Assembly (NCBI RefSeq): GCF_008831285.2
Contig: NC_045141.1
Location: 11,272,106 to 11,336,105 of the forward strand
Direction: 5' to 3'
Origin: Nymphaea colorata
Lineage: Eukaryota; Streptophyta; Magnoliopsida; Nymphaeales; Nymphaeaceae
DNA: 64,000 nucleotides
The stretch's first letter is position 1. Every line of letters begins with the position of its first letter. This document shows positions 21,114 to 34,284 of the stretch, in pieces. The position numbers and the translations under genes are program-made. The notes beneath the pieces are model-generated. The model did no database searches. It was not told where the DNA came from and saw only the letters and a program-made list of their open reading frames with translations.

Positions 21114-21638
21114 TTCTGTTGTTAATAAATTAAACTATTTACAACTTAAAAATTACATATTTTTACATTGATCAACTGATCATTATCTTGACATCCACAA
21201 TATTATTCATGTAGCAACAACAACACTTTTCTTAAATGAATCTAATGTAGACAGCAGCAGTAGAAGTTATGGGCCTACTTGAAGGAGTGATTGTGGCATA
21301 TCAATGCTGTCATTTGTCATCCCAACAAGTACCTGAAAGCCTACATGGATCGGCAGTCAATCTTTTATTTTGAAACCTTCCAATGAAAGTTGCTGGAGGT
21401 AGGTTCTCGACCTTTATTGAAAAAAAATGAAGATATTTACAATAAAATCAGGAAGAAAGTGAGATGAAAGAACATCAAACCTGCCACAAGCCGGACCATT
21501 GGAAGAAGGGGAAAACAAACTATTGAAACATAGAATCTGTACCAGCTCAACAACCAAACTGTCAGAAACGCTGATGCCAAAAAATATCACTCCCAACATC
21601 AGGCACCACCAATGCAAGGAGGGATCCAAGCTTAGCTA
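19301..21638. other. Intergenic region upstream of TAF5
   Basis: No gene recognised. Holds a 22-bp tandem pair (phrase AAAACTTCACACTATAAGAGGT at about 19467-19510), a short CAT/CAC run (about 20090-20105), and a GT then GA microsatellite at about 21050-21113. Confidence 0.45.
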
Positions 21639-24560
21639 TTAGCACATGTTGGGTTTTCCATCATGACCCTTTATTTGCACATCAATAAACATGCATTTAG
21701 CGATAGATGCATTTCTGCAAGAAAAAATGCATTGTAATCTCTTACAACCATTCTTGGGAAATAGTCTATGGCGTGTTAGCATTTGATTAAGCCTCATGAT
21801 CCATGCCTTCTTATTGGATACAACTCCCTTCCTGTCATTGTTCTGGTTAGTAGATCTCAGCCATTTCAAAAGTAATTGCATCTTAATCTTGTTGTGGCCT
21901 CCTTCTGCTCTTAAGAATTCAAGTCTAAAGTTACCCTTTCTTTTATCCATAGTACATTAGGCCCATCTGCTATAGAGCGTGTGAGCGCTCTTCTGTTGCT
22001 CTATCATCCCTAAGAAACTCTTAAAAAAAAATTGAGGCTCCTCTCAAAATGTCCTCCTACCTTTCAAACTTGAGATCTCTAGTACACATACCATAATGAG
22101 GTTCTTGTTCTTCATGCCTTTAGCTAATGTTTGAAAGAATATCTTGCTTTTGTCACCTTTAAGGAACCATCGAGGTTTGGTCTTAACTTTCAAAAGCAGT
22201 TCTTCCATCTTCAAAGCTGCCTCTAGTTCAGAGGACACTATACATTCCTCTTCCATAGCTGCAAAAAACCTTGTGGAATAACTTTTTTGACCTCTACAAG
22301 TTTATGGTATAGGGTGGCCATTCTGTTATCAATTCCACCAAATTTGAGCATGTTCCACTCACTAAAACTTTTCTTAACTCCCGTAAACTTTTGGAGGACT
22401 TTCACCATATGACACTTACTCCATTCATGTATCACAATGTTGCGCACATCAAGATCAAGCATCCAAGGTTTCACAAACTGAAAGCTCTTCTTCCTATGGG
22501 CATTCTCATTCAGTATTTTGAAGCTTACTAGTAGAACCCTTATGATCACTTGAATTGACCTGCCTTGGAGTCGATCTATTGCTAGGTGATGAAAACCTAG
22601 TCAAGCTTATAGTATATACGATCAGCCCCTTAACATTTATTACTCCATGTGTATGTACTCTGATCATCTCTAACTTCTACCAGTCTACAGACAGCTATAA
22701 AGTTGTTAAAATCCCTAAAAGACACTGCATTGGGAGTCATTACAGTTTTATTGCCCATTGATGGCATTGCATTAAAGTTCTCTAATATTATGTGGGAATA
22801 TTAGAGTTTTTCACCTCGTCACTCAACTCCAATAGTGTAGCCCGACACCTTATGGGGTGATTTGGGAGATACACATCAATTGCTCTGAAATATAAGTTGT
22901 CTGTTGCATTTGTGAAACAACCCACCAACAACCACTTGCTACTCCTTCAGTTCATGTGATAACTTGTGTTTGTTTGATAGACAAACTACCCTTGCAAGAG
23001 TCTCATTTACATCTTCATTTACTTTCAATCACTAGTTTCCTTGCCTGGATATCCAACATGAAGCTACAATTGAGCTTCTTCTCATTATATAGATTAATGA
23101 GGTCTTTCTAGGCTGCTGCCTGCACAACTCTCCCCCCAATATTCCAAGGCATGATGTCCATTCAGAACGATTGGTCATTTGTCTTCTCTCTTTTATGTCT
23201 GCTTCCCTTGCCGTCTCATAGACTATATCATTCTCTTTGTTCTAGCTATGATCATTGTTAGTTCTTTTGGTATGTCAATGATTCTTCTTCATCTTAGTCT
23301 ATATTCTTTTCCATCAAGGGGACCCCTTTGTCATGCTTTGCCTTTACTACCTCTCTCATGGCCACCGCCTAAAGGCAGCACCTATACAACGCGACACGTG
23401 AGTTCGTTTCTTTGCCTTTTGCAATATCTCAATTCTCCACTTCCTTCCTTGAAGCCGGCCATGAATTTGAAGCCTAACAAGGGATCATGTGCATCCAAAT
23501 CCATTCCAATGACAAAAGATGAGAAGGGATTGGGGTTTGGTTTAGTCATAGGTGTACCTTGCATCGCTATGAGAGACATCTATGTCGGCCTTTGCGGAGT
23601 TGGTTATGTCTATTTCATCCTTTTTTCCATCTTCCCCAACTTCAGTTACAACGCTAAACTATGGCTGCCCCTGACGCCTTCAGATTTGTATCGACCCACA
23701 TTCCGTGGTCGTCCATATCTGTCATTCCCAAGGGCCTGCGTACCAGTTTTAGGCTGGTTTTGCCTCTGCAAGCTCTCCTTTGTGGGGTCCTTTACTTTGA
23801 ACCTTGCTTGGTGTTTCGAAAGGACCTTCACCCTGCTCCATGGATCATCTATTTGAATGAGCTCAGTACTTTACTTTTGGCTATTTCTGCACACAGTAGG
23901 TGAGTGGGTCGTCGTTCCACAATGGCGGCAAAAGACTATTTTTGACTTATTGATCAATTCCCATAGCACTAATTCCTCTCCTCCTGAACTAAGCTTCATC
24001 TCCAGAGTAGAAGCGAAGCTCACCAAAACATTCAGAGCGATCCTCGCAAGCCCTCATCTACCCCATAACTGCATACTCTAGTCCTTAGCCGCAAATCTCC
24101 CATTCAATGCTTCTGCCACTCCCTGAAACATATATTCATTTCATAATTTTGTTAGGAAGTCAGGCATTTGGATCCAAGCAGTGACTTTAGCTTCCTCATG
24201 TATCTTCATCTTTGCTCTTGGAAGCTACTAGTTGACAACCAAAGTATGAGATGTGACTCCCCATGCTCCTTTTAGCAAGATGGTTTCTAGTTCCTGCGAT
24301 GCTTCAACCTGGATTAGGAACTTCCCATTTCCCGGTCACTGAGAAACAAGGGTTCTTGATTGATTACCATTGCTTCCTTAAATAATCAAAGTATTCAACA
24401 CTTGAGAATGGATTTGTTGACACTTTAGAATGGATAGAAACCATAGGTAATCCATCTTCCATGGTAATAAACTTTTGCTTTGGGGCACATTGATAAATCC
24501 AGCTTCTCTGAGCTATTCACTATATCTGCCCATCTCTTCGGGTAAGCTCCCTCCATTTCC
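21639..24560 (-). pseudogene. Decayed LINE (L1-type): ORF1 and endonuclease part of ORF2
   Basis: On the minus strand the ORF1-like part lies at about 24060-24340, with pieces resembling the DUF4283 domain of plant LINE ORF1 (GVTSHTLVVN, WIQMPDFLTKL). Near 23145 an endonuclease start of the MPWNI type follows. Further pieces resembling the EN domain occur to about 22800. The linker between EN and RT (EELLLKVKTKPRWFLKGDKSKIFF) lies at about 22140-22230. No RT block could be found below 22040. The 21639-21950 piece carries no sure signature and may belong to something else. Many stops show that the copy is dead. Confidence 0.6.
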
Positions 24561-25259
24561 TGCATTGTTTGTGGTGAATCTCTAGCACCCCCTCAACTTT
24601 AGAGGGGTTGTTGGATCTAGAGCACTTGTCGACTCTCTCTACACAACCCTTGACACAACGAGAAGAGAACTGAACACTCTCACTTTTCTTTTGAAGCCTT
24701 CAACTTGAAGTGATCACACACACATTTAATAAAAACGATAAGGCACCTCACAAGAAGACCAAGTACAATAGAAAGGAGCAAGTTAGTGCCCTTACTTGAC
24801 AAATTCTCTTCAGTTGTGCTCCTCTATGGCTCCTTCTTGACCATCAATTTTACCTAAAGCTCTATGAGAGCTTCTTGAACTTACAATATTGGTCTTAGCT
24901 AGAGTGTCACATAAAACTAGCTACGACAGCCTTGCCTTTGCCTTAATGTTAATTGTGTTTCTGTATACAACTGATTTGCAAATGTTAATTTAATTAGCAA
25001 AAACAAAAAATGTTCAATATTGCATTTGTTGTGCATTGCACTATTGTTTGATTGGTATTGTCCATTTTAAGTTATTAAGGTTTCACCACTCTTTTGATTT
25101 TGAAATTATTTTATTGATCATGTTTTAGTTTAATTTTGCTTTTATTTGTTGCTTATTGAGAATTGGTTGGATTTGTTTATTTTGTTTTTGAAGAACTCAT
25201 TCTTAACACTGAAGGTAGTGTTCATTATTTATTTTTTGATAATAAAAGTTATATGATCA
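24561..25259. other. Spacer between two opposed LINE remnants
   Basis: AT-rich, no coding signal seen. Confidence 0.4.
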
Positions 25260-28200
25260 TGTGCAGGCAAGAGCAAATTTGAATCATTCTATGGTTTCAT
25301 CCAATGGTTTAGAACTTCATTTCCTTTGGAAAAGAGAGAAAAATGCATTTTCAAACTAGACAGGTGTATGATAAATCAAGGGTGGAGAGATCAGCAAGGC
25401 CTTAATAGTTGGTGCAATGTTCTGCCACGAAATAGTTCTAAACACAATGCTATCACTTTTTCATCTTTCTTTAGCTAACAAGGTTGCAAATTTCAATCTT
25501 CCTTCAAATACTATTCCTTTTGGTGTAAAAAGGAGGAATATCATCAAATCGTCACCATGATATGAAACAGACCTTTCAAAGGATGCCCACTAATCAGAGT
25601 TATCTCTAAACTTGAAGCAGCAAAGCATGAACCAACTAGATGAAATAGATTGTATGTGGGAAATTTTAGTAGAGATTTCTTCTCTCTGGTGAGCATTAGT
25701 GGACCTCCAATCCAAGGATGGCAATCGAGATCAAGGGGATGAAGATTTATATTATATTTTGTGTAAAGAACTTGAAGAAGCAATAAATGAGGAAGAGCCG
25801 TTGTGGTGTATCAAATCTAGAATGAACTGAATTGTTTCTGGAGACAAAAATACAAAATATTTTTAACTTATTGTAAAAGGACGAAGATCTAAAAGCCTTT
25901 ATTGCAGAACTGGAACATGATTGTCACACCTTTTCCAATCAGTCAAAAATTACGCATCTTTGCGATTTTTTTTAATTGATCTCTTAGGCAAAGAAGAAGA
26001 TTTAGGATATGCATTGCAATGACAGAGATCGATGGGCCAACTATAAAGAAAACTGAAAATCAAGAGTTGCTCTGTCAATTGACTGTGGAGGAACTTAAAA
26101 GAAGTATCTTCAACATTAAGGGTGAGAGGCTCTAGGACTTGATGAGTTCACTAGATGCTTCTTTCAACAACACTAGCATATTCTTGAAAACTATATACTT
26201 GTTATTGTTAACAATTTCATGACAGCTGGTCACCTTGTTAGAAAGATTAATAGAACAGTGATCGTTCTCTTCCCTAAAGGAGATATGGTTAAAAACAATT
26301 CAGGCCTATTAGCAATGCCTTTTACAAAATCATTTCCAAACTCCTTGCAGAATGCATGAAGAGATGCCTTGACAGAGTCAATAGCGAAGAGCAGGCTGCC
26401 TTCTTACCCAATAGAAATTTGGCAAATAATGTTAGTATGGCCCATGAACAGATTCACTCCATGGAAAAATTGAACAAGGGCTCTCTTTGCATAAAAATTG
26501 ATGTTTGGAAGTGTATAATAGAGTGAACTGGATGTTTTCACAAGAGGTACTTCTTAAGTTGGGTTTTTCTCATGAATGGGTTAAGCATCTTATGCTTTGT
26601 GTTTTCTTTATATCATTTGTTGTTCAAGTCAATGGCAAAGCCAGAGATTTTCATTTTGTAAGGAAAGGATTAAGACAGGGAGACCCACTGTCTTCATGTT
26701 TGTTTGTGGTTCTCATGGAAATGTTGTCCAAATATGTGAAATTTAAAGTTTCCAATACTCTACTAGGAGTTCCTAGCAATTACAACTTGGGAAAATTTTC
26801 TGCTCTACTTTGTTTCATCGACAACCTCCTTATATTTTGTGAGGTTGAAAGGAACTCTATAGCATCTCTTTTTTTTTTTTGTTGAGATAAGAGATAGATC
26901 ACATATGGAAATCAATCTAGTTAAAACTAAGATCATCCCATTTAATGTTGGCCTTAAATGAGATAATTGGGACAACAAAGTGGGGTATTTCTAAATTGCA
27001 TATTAGATATTTAGGTTTGTATTTATCTAAGGGCAATCTAAGCACAGATTGGTGTAATGATCGTTTATTTAAAGCATTGTCACAAAAAATGTGTACGAGT
27101 ATTATAAGACAAGGAATTTTTTGGGTATAATACGGTAAAGTTGTATACTTGGAAATAAAATGAAAATATCTCCATAATTTAAAAAAAAATTAAAACATTT
27201 AATAAATCCTAAAATTTATAAAAATAAAAAACACAAAAAAATGCATATAATACGGGTATAATACACATTTTTTCATATTTTTTATTTTTTAGCGTTTTTC
27301 TTAAAGATGCATTTTTTCACGTTTAATACGACTGACTCTGTTTTGGCGTATTATACGTGTCTTTTTTCCAATACGACGTCTTTTTTGTGACAGTGATTTT
27401 TGTGACGTCTTTTTTGACGTGAGACTTTTAAGATTCTTGGAGACATATTGTGAAGAATCAGCTCAGCTATGCCTAAATTCTTATGGGGAGGGGGTTGAAC
27501 AAAAACATAAAATTCCTTTGATAGGGTGGAACACCATATTCCCCCCTTCTTTGGAGGGAGATGCTAATATCCTCAACTTGCATAAGATGAATAGAAGTTG
27601 CCTAGATCTTTGTGCTCTTAAAGGTGATCAAATTTCAATCTTTGTATGCTACTATGATCAAGCGAAAATATCTTCACTTTCATAGCTTACGGACTAGGAA
27701 AGGAAGTACTCCTGGTGGTTTAAAGGAATGAAATGGGGTTAGAAAGCTGGGGCTGGAAAGCCATAGACAATATGTTAAACTTGAGCATTGGTAAAGGACC
27801 TATTAAATTTTGGTAGGACAAATGGTCTATAGTTCGCTTATATTCTATGATGACAAAAAAGGAAACCTTAGAATTGGGGGAATCTCTCCATTTTTAGTCA
27901 AAGAGATGCTTAACTCTTACTGTATTCTTTCTCAAGAGTTCAAACACTTATTTGCTAAGAACAATATAAAGAGACTGATGCTAAAGGAGGAGGAAGACCA
28001 ACTGTTGTTCAATAGCATGCCTATAGCAAAGTTAAAAATTTGGTTACATTTAGTCATTCATAAGAAATTTCCCCATGAGGAGTGGAGAAAGCACATTTGG
28101 TTAAACGACTTCATTTTCATTGCATCTCTTAGTAGAGTCATTGCTCAGGACCAAGAATTGGTGTTACATATGTAAAGAACAAGAAGAACTTCGAGACCAC

Positions 28201-28830
28201 ATGTTTTTTCACTGCAAGATGGAAACACAACCCTCACCATGATTTTATTTAAAAGCTTAAACTTAGTTCACCTATAAATATAAATAGGGATGGCTCAATA
28301 AATGCTGGAATATTACTTTTCACATTGTAATGTGGTGCTTATGGACAACCCGTAATAGTTTTATGATGATAGGATAGAAGCGTAGGTACCCCCAAGAGGC
28401 ATTCAAAATCTGGTAAAAATGCCTTAAGCAATACAACAATATTCTTTGTTGGATAAACTTGAATGCAAAATTTGGTTGAATCTTGGATGTCATATCAACA
28501 ATTGGCCTGAGATTCTTGATAGCATTGTTTGTATCCAACTACTAGTTATTAAGTGAGGTAGATTATGGAATGCTTCTTATGGTATTTCCTGTGGAACCAA
28601 CCACAAAATTAGTTCAGATGTCATTAGATTGACTCTATTACTTTGTTTATTGAAAATTTGCTGTTGGAAAACTTGCTAAGATCTTTGGAGGTGGAAAAGC
28701 TCATCAGTATACGGCCACCAATTAATATTTTGACTGTTGCCGATAGAGTGAGATGGCATAGATGGTTGCAGATGATCCTAGAAGGAAGAAAGAGAACTTG
28801 GGGTCATTCCCCCCTTATTACCTCTGCCCA
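25260..28830 (+). pseudogene. Decayed LINE (L1-type) ORF2 with reverse transcriptase
   Basis: The pre-RT linker (PLWCIKSRMN, VSGDKNTKYF) lies at about 25800-25865. Early RT blocks (NRTVIVLFPK, then remnants of the RPISN..YKIISKLLAE and EEQAAFLPNRN patterns) lie at about 26240-26420. Core RT blocks are YNRVNWMF, the VNGKARDFHFVRKGLRQGDPLS stretch, and FIDNLLIFC in place of the catalytic FADD box, at about 26508-26845. A zf-RVT region (CKEQEELRDHMFFHC) lies at about 28165-28220. Several shifts and stops, the changed FADD box and a foreign AT-rich insert at about 27110-27415 show inactivity. The endonuclease part is not clear. Confidence 0.75.
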
Positions 28831-30215
28831 ATTCTGATCGACTGCCTTCAACAGAAGTTGTTGAAGCTCTCTTGATGTAATGGTCTTTGCCCATCCATTG
28901 TGGTTTGATTAATAAAGTTGAAGGCATAACCTCCAGTAAGATGGTTTTCGAGACATTTAAGATGCCTAATATGCATAATAAGCCTTGTTTTCCTAAATCT
29001 TGAATGTATCGTTTGGGTATTTTGTTTAAAATGCAAATTTTTTACTTTCCATTTATGTATGATGTATCCAATAGGCAAATGTCATGTTTGATTGTATAGA
29101 TGTAGCTGAGAGAATGTGTTTGTTATATGACTTTACCAACATATCATAAGATTCAATTAGACACTAAAAAGACTAGTTATTTACAATTCATTAATGTAGA
29201 AAATGTCTAAAAGTAGTTCAACATGCAGACATATTGAAAGTTGAAAGTTTGTAAACATAAATAAAAAAAAGTATCATACAAAGCACTTCATATGTTGATT
29301 AGTGCAAGAAAGTTCATATTTATGTCTTGATAGCTTGCACTAGAGCCAAATCTTCACTTATTTATAGAAGAGCTTAGGTTGAGTAAGATTTACACGCCCT
29401 TAATCCGAACCTATAAATCTAAGATTTACACTAATAAAGTTCTTGTCTGTCAATTAGCTTTCATTTTTATTTTGTAAATTGGGAGTGTTTGATTATATTT
29501 TATTCTAATTTCACGAAATTAGGAGGCAATTGATCACCTAAGATGACATCTGTGCTAAGAGAGATCCACTATCTAAACAAACACCAAATTTTAGATGCAT
29601 CGTTTTCAATTTCCTTTTATATTAAAAGTGATCAACATGAGATCCAACCTCAAGGTTTAAGATAGCATTTGGCTGAGACATCCACAATCTCAAGTAAAAA
29701 GTTTAGATGCCAATTGGATTTATCAAGTCTTGACCTCAAATTCTTAGTCACTAAATCTTGAAATCTTTCATAATATGCATCTTGTAGATTTGCATACTTA
29801 TGTTTTTCTTTCTTTTTTTCACATAAGGAGAATATTCAAATTCATTTTTGGAATCATACTTGGCAATGTCATTCATTTATTCAAGAGTTTGATTTTAGCC
29901 AATGAACAAATTCCAAATCAACTAAGGATTGGCCTTGCCTTTTACAAGTTCCAAAAAGAAGATCAAAATGCAGTTTCCACATTCTTCTCTTGTCCTCATT
30001 GTTACAGGCTTTTGCTAAACATTAAATATTATGTCACTTTGAAACTAGAAAGATAATTGTCACTTTTTATGTTTAATCACATTATAATTTGACATTCTAG
30101 AGTTTTATTTTCATACAAAGGGAGATCAAGTGGGAGCTTTGTTATTTTAAGGTATTTGAGAAGATGAAAATCATTCATGATTAATTCAAAAAGAAACAAA
30201 CTACTATAAAAGAGG
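28831..30215. other. Intergenic, no gene recognised
   Basis: AT-rich sequence. A 93-codon open frame at 29775-30056 (+) has no known motif. Confidence 0.4.
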
Positions 30216-32450
30216 GAGAAAATCATGATGTTGCAAAGGGAGAAAACCAAGATGTTGTTGTTGTTATTATTGCTAGTTGTTATGCTCCAAAAGCTCATGT
30301 TGGTGGTTTTTTGGAATCTGATTCTCCACCTTTTAAGTATCGATGATTGAAACTGCAAAAAAGTATGGTGAGTGATGTAGAGTGTGATGTCCTACATATG
30401 AGATATTAGTGAATGCGAGAGATGAAGTTAGATGAGCTTATATTTGTTGCGGGTCATGTCAGCACAAACTTTATAAATATCGATCGTCAGGTCTTTAGAC
30501 CGTCCACATAAATTTCAAGTTGCATGGTTACAAAAATTTTCATGGTTGAAATATTCTCCTAAGAATAACAGTGCATATTGTCTACCATGTTATTTTTTAA
30601 CACCCTTACTTCAAGTGGCACCATTTATTACTAAAGGATTGAAGGTCTTGAAGAAGGTAGGTGAAAGTAATAAAGTATGTGCACTTCACTATCATGAGAG
30701 GACAAGTCAAAATTTGTTACATAATATGAATATACAAGCACAAAATGAATTAAATTCTCAAAGCAAACATATAAATAAAATAATTGGAAGGCATAACCAG
30801 TTGATATTGAAAGCATTCGTTGATGCAGTTCATCGGTTTTCATTTTAATGAAAGTTCAAGTTTACTAAATGAATGTATTAAATTTATAAAAATTTACCTA
30901 ATTATATTGAAAATTTCATGTGTTTTAGATAATGCCCAAAAAGATGCTAAGTATACATCACCAACAATTCAGAAATTAATTTTGCAAAAAATGAGAGCCA
31001 AATTGGAGAAGAAATTAGTGATGCTAAATGTTGTACTATTGTTGATGAAACTAGAGATAAATTGAAGAAAGAGCATATGATAGTTGTTCTTAGACTTGTA
31101 ACATTAAAGGTCAAACCCCAAAACCTTTTTTAGATGTTGTGCATGTAAATGATACTACAAAAATTATTGTAAAGAATGTGATTTTCACTTTGTTATCTCA
31201 TCATAGTCTCTGCATGTAAGATATATGGGGTCAAAACAATAACAAGGTGAAGGAATGAGTTTTTAAGTTTTTATTTTTGATGAATGTTCTTCAACATATT
31301 ATACTCGTTGTTGTGTTCATCGATTACAACTTACAGTTGTTGAAACTTCAAGAAAAGCTATATATGTTCATAAAGTTAGTATATGTAATTAATATTGTGG
31401 CTGCAAGTAGTAAATGAAATGATGAATGACATGAAGCCCAATTGAAATTAATTCTACAATTTCTATAGATGAACTTGACAAGAATACAACTTAATCAAAT
31501 TGGAAGACCATAATGATCTAGAAATACTTGATGGGGATATTATTTTTCTTCTATATCTAGTTTGATAAAAATGTTCACTGCAATTGTACATGAGTTTTAG
31601 AAAATGTAGCGAAAGGTGGATCGGCATATCAAATATGTATTGATGGTTATTCAACATATGAAATAATGACCACATTTGACTTTGTATTATTTTACACTTA
31701 GTAAAAAAAACTTTTGGGATATAAGCACTACAAAGACAAGGACAAGACATTTTAAATGCAATGATCTTATTTAACTCTATGAAAAAGTTGTTGCAACAAT
31801 TAAGAAAGATTGGCTTTGGTGCACTTTTAAATATTATGGAAGCATTTTTGTAGGAAACACAAAATTCTCATTCCTAATATGGATGCTCAACCTTTTATTA
31901 AAAGGCCACCTTTTCGTCGTCAATATTGTTGAAACATCATTATCAATTAGACATTTTTATTGTAGCTATTGATTATCAGTAAGCAAAATAGATAATATAT
32001 TTAAGGAGAATTCTCTAAAATTACTTAGTTTGAACTCAACACTTGACCTGAAAACGGATACAAGTTGTTTAATGAAGAATATTTGTACACTCTTGCATGG
32101 AAGTTTATCGTGGAAAATTTTGTGAATTAAATCTACTGTTATTAAGATACAAATTGGCGCATGATACAAACTGAAAAAAAAAAACAAAAAAAAACAAAAT
32201 ATATCTTTCAATATACAAGTTGATTTTCTCATTCTGACATTTTATGTGCATATGGCAACTATAAACCATGCATTTTCTACTACGAAACTTAGAAAAACAA
32301 AATTGCATAGCAAAATGGAGGATAAGTACTTTGGAGATTGTCTAACTTTATATATTGAGATAGAAATAGCTCAAATGTTTGGTCTATATGTTATTCTTAA
32401 TGTTTTTTTATAAAATGAAAGCTCGTTGGGCACAATTGAAACGGTTAAAG
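30216..32450 (+). pseudogene. Decayed hAT-superfamily transposase (TTF zinc finger, DUF4371, dimerisation domain)
   Basis: In order on the plus strand: a TTF-type zinc-finger region (NNSAYCLPCYFL, about 30565-30600), the pattern KNCAFLNH decayed to KVCALHYHE, DUF4371 blocks (NAQKDAKYTSPTIQKLILQ at about 30935-30990, remnants of the GDAKFCILVDEARD pattern at about 31010-31060), the YYHRLQLTVVETS remnant of the AHRLQLALVA block (about 31320-31350), and C-terminal dimerisation remnants (LLSLNSTLD, then the AFSTTKLRKTKLHSKMED-like region at about 32270-32320). This family is shared by plant ZMYM1-like transposase genes. Numerous stops and shifts show it is dead. Confidence 0.75.
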
Positions 32451-33673
32451 TATCTTATCAACTTTTATTTCTTTTCATGTTAATCTTTATTTGCATATTC
32501 TTGGCTTGAATAACTGATAATGCAGTTTTTTCATTTATGTTCTTAATGCAGGGTGTATTGATGAAGATTAAAGAGGTGTAGCTCTTTCTTAGTGAAACGA
32601 ATACAACATTTTTGTTTTGGTTAAGTAACATTTTTATTTTGTATTGTTTACATGTTTTAAAAGGTACTGCTAGGACATGAGATTAGTTGTTTGTTTCAGC
32701 TGTTATTGTTAGGACATGATATAAAACTGTACCTTGTTTTAGAAGTTACTATAAATATTTTTTTTATATGCTTTGATTATATAATTGCATATTGTTTTAG
32801 AAGGTATTGTTAGGACTTGAGATGAATTATAAATACATAGCATTACAAAAAATATTATATTTTTTTATATATTTTGATTATATATATACACACTCACTGT
32901 CACACACACACAGTTGGTCCTCGCTCCGCCCCTGTTTGATGTGAATGTACTTATCATTTGTGAATAACCATTATTTAGAAAACGGCAATAATCTTCAAAT
33001 GAGTGTTGAGGTAGTTTATTCATTTCCTGAAAATATGATGTAACTATCTTTAAATATCATGTAATGGCCTTCACATCTGCGTTAGCATGGATCCGCACCA
33101 TTTTAAGGTGGTAAATATGGAGATGTGCAGGTTTTTTTTTTATCATTTGATCAGTGCAGCATTGCTGAATCTATAGTGCTGCAATAGTACCGTTAGACCT
33201 GTAGACAGATGTGTCTTCTTCTTTGCTGTTGCAGAGCAGCAGCAACGAAGTCTATACGTAAGTAACGATTACTAGCTAGCCAAAATGGGGGTCTTCTACT
33301 TAAAGCACTTGCAACTTGAGCCCAGTTTGCTGCTTTCTTTCTGTAAGTAGTTGAACAGGAAATTTAGAATGAGAGAAAAGGATTGAGGATGTTTACAATT
33401 TAGTTTTAGACTAACTTATAATTATCAACATTCTAGTGTATTCAAATTCGTCAACCATTCGCTTTGTTTATTGAGCCATGATTAATTTTAACTTTAAGCT
33501 CAAAATATTGGATGAGGTTCGCAAACGCCAATTCATCCAACTGCCAAAAGACAGCTGAATTCAAAATGGTCCCACAAACAAGTTATCTTGTCGCCATGAA
33601 TCAAATGGTTTTAGGCATCATAAGTTGGCAGCTTATGTGAATCCACTTGTACACACTTCCAGTGGATGTGTCG
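32451..33673. other. Intergenic, no gene recognised
   Basis: AT-rich sequence following the hAT remnant. Contains three spaced variants of the phrase TGTTAGGAC at about 32660-32820, and a CA run near 32890-32912. Confidence 0.35.
32923..32934 (+). repeat. Possible 3' terminal inverted repeat of the hAT element
   Basis: GCTCCGCCCCTG reads in complement CAGGGGCGGAGC, the common end of DUF4371-type hAT elements. It lies about 480 bp after the decayed transposase. No matching left end or 8-bp duplication was found. Confidence 0.4.
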
Positions 33674-34284
33674 TAGGGATGTACAATGCATTGAGCGAAC
33701 TTGGGATCGACTCGAACTCGCCCATATAAGTTTGACTCATTTGTTAACAAGTTACGCTTGACTTAAGTTAAAACTTGAGTTACAAACAAGTTGAGTTTGA
33801 ATTACATGAACTTGACTTGTTTAAACTCGAGCTTGCATAATACGGATTCCAAACATTCATGAGTCCAATTACTGATTCCTTCATCTGTTGGTGAACAATC
33901 TTCTCAAGGATTGTGAAAGATGTTCCAATAAAAATTTGCTTTGACTCATGTTCCTTAAATAGTAGATCTCGCTCTAATAGCTTCAAATAAATCAAATAAT
34001 GCATTAAAATATGAATGTTTCTTATTTCACAACAATGAAAGCACTTTTTGGTTCTTTGACGTACTAGGGGGTTCTGCTTGGATGTGTCTTCCCTGTATGT
34101 TAATATAATTTTTCACTAATTTGGACACTCTTTTTGTGGTTTTCATTAAATAATATATATATATATATAAGTGACATGAGCTTAACTGAGTCAAGCTCAA
34201 GTTTGCCTCATAAAACTTGACTCGAGCTCGAGACAAGTAATAAACGACTCGAGCCGAGTTCGGCTAGCTCATTGTACATTCCTA
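33674..34284. mobile_element. 611-bp TIR element with GGGATGTACAATG ends
   Basis: The left end TAGGGATGTACAATG is mirrored at the right end, which reads in complement TAGGAATGTACAATG. The similarity continues inward (AGCGAACTTGG against AGCCGAACTCGG). The interior is made of loose variants of GAGCTTGACTCGAGC on both strands. Non-autonomous, no coding potential. Flanks allow only a TA duplication, as in Stowaway/Mariner-type elements, so the superfamily is unsettled. Confidence 0.65.

Noticed and set aside
23179-23856. 225-codon plus-strand frame
   Set aside because: It lies over the minus-strand LINE ORF1/ORF2 junction, has no domain, and is best explained as an antisense shadow.
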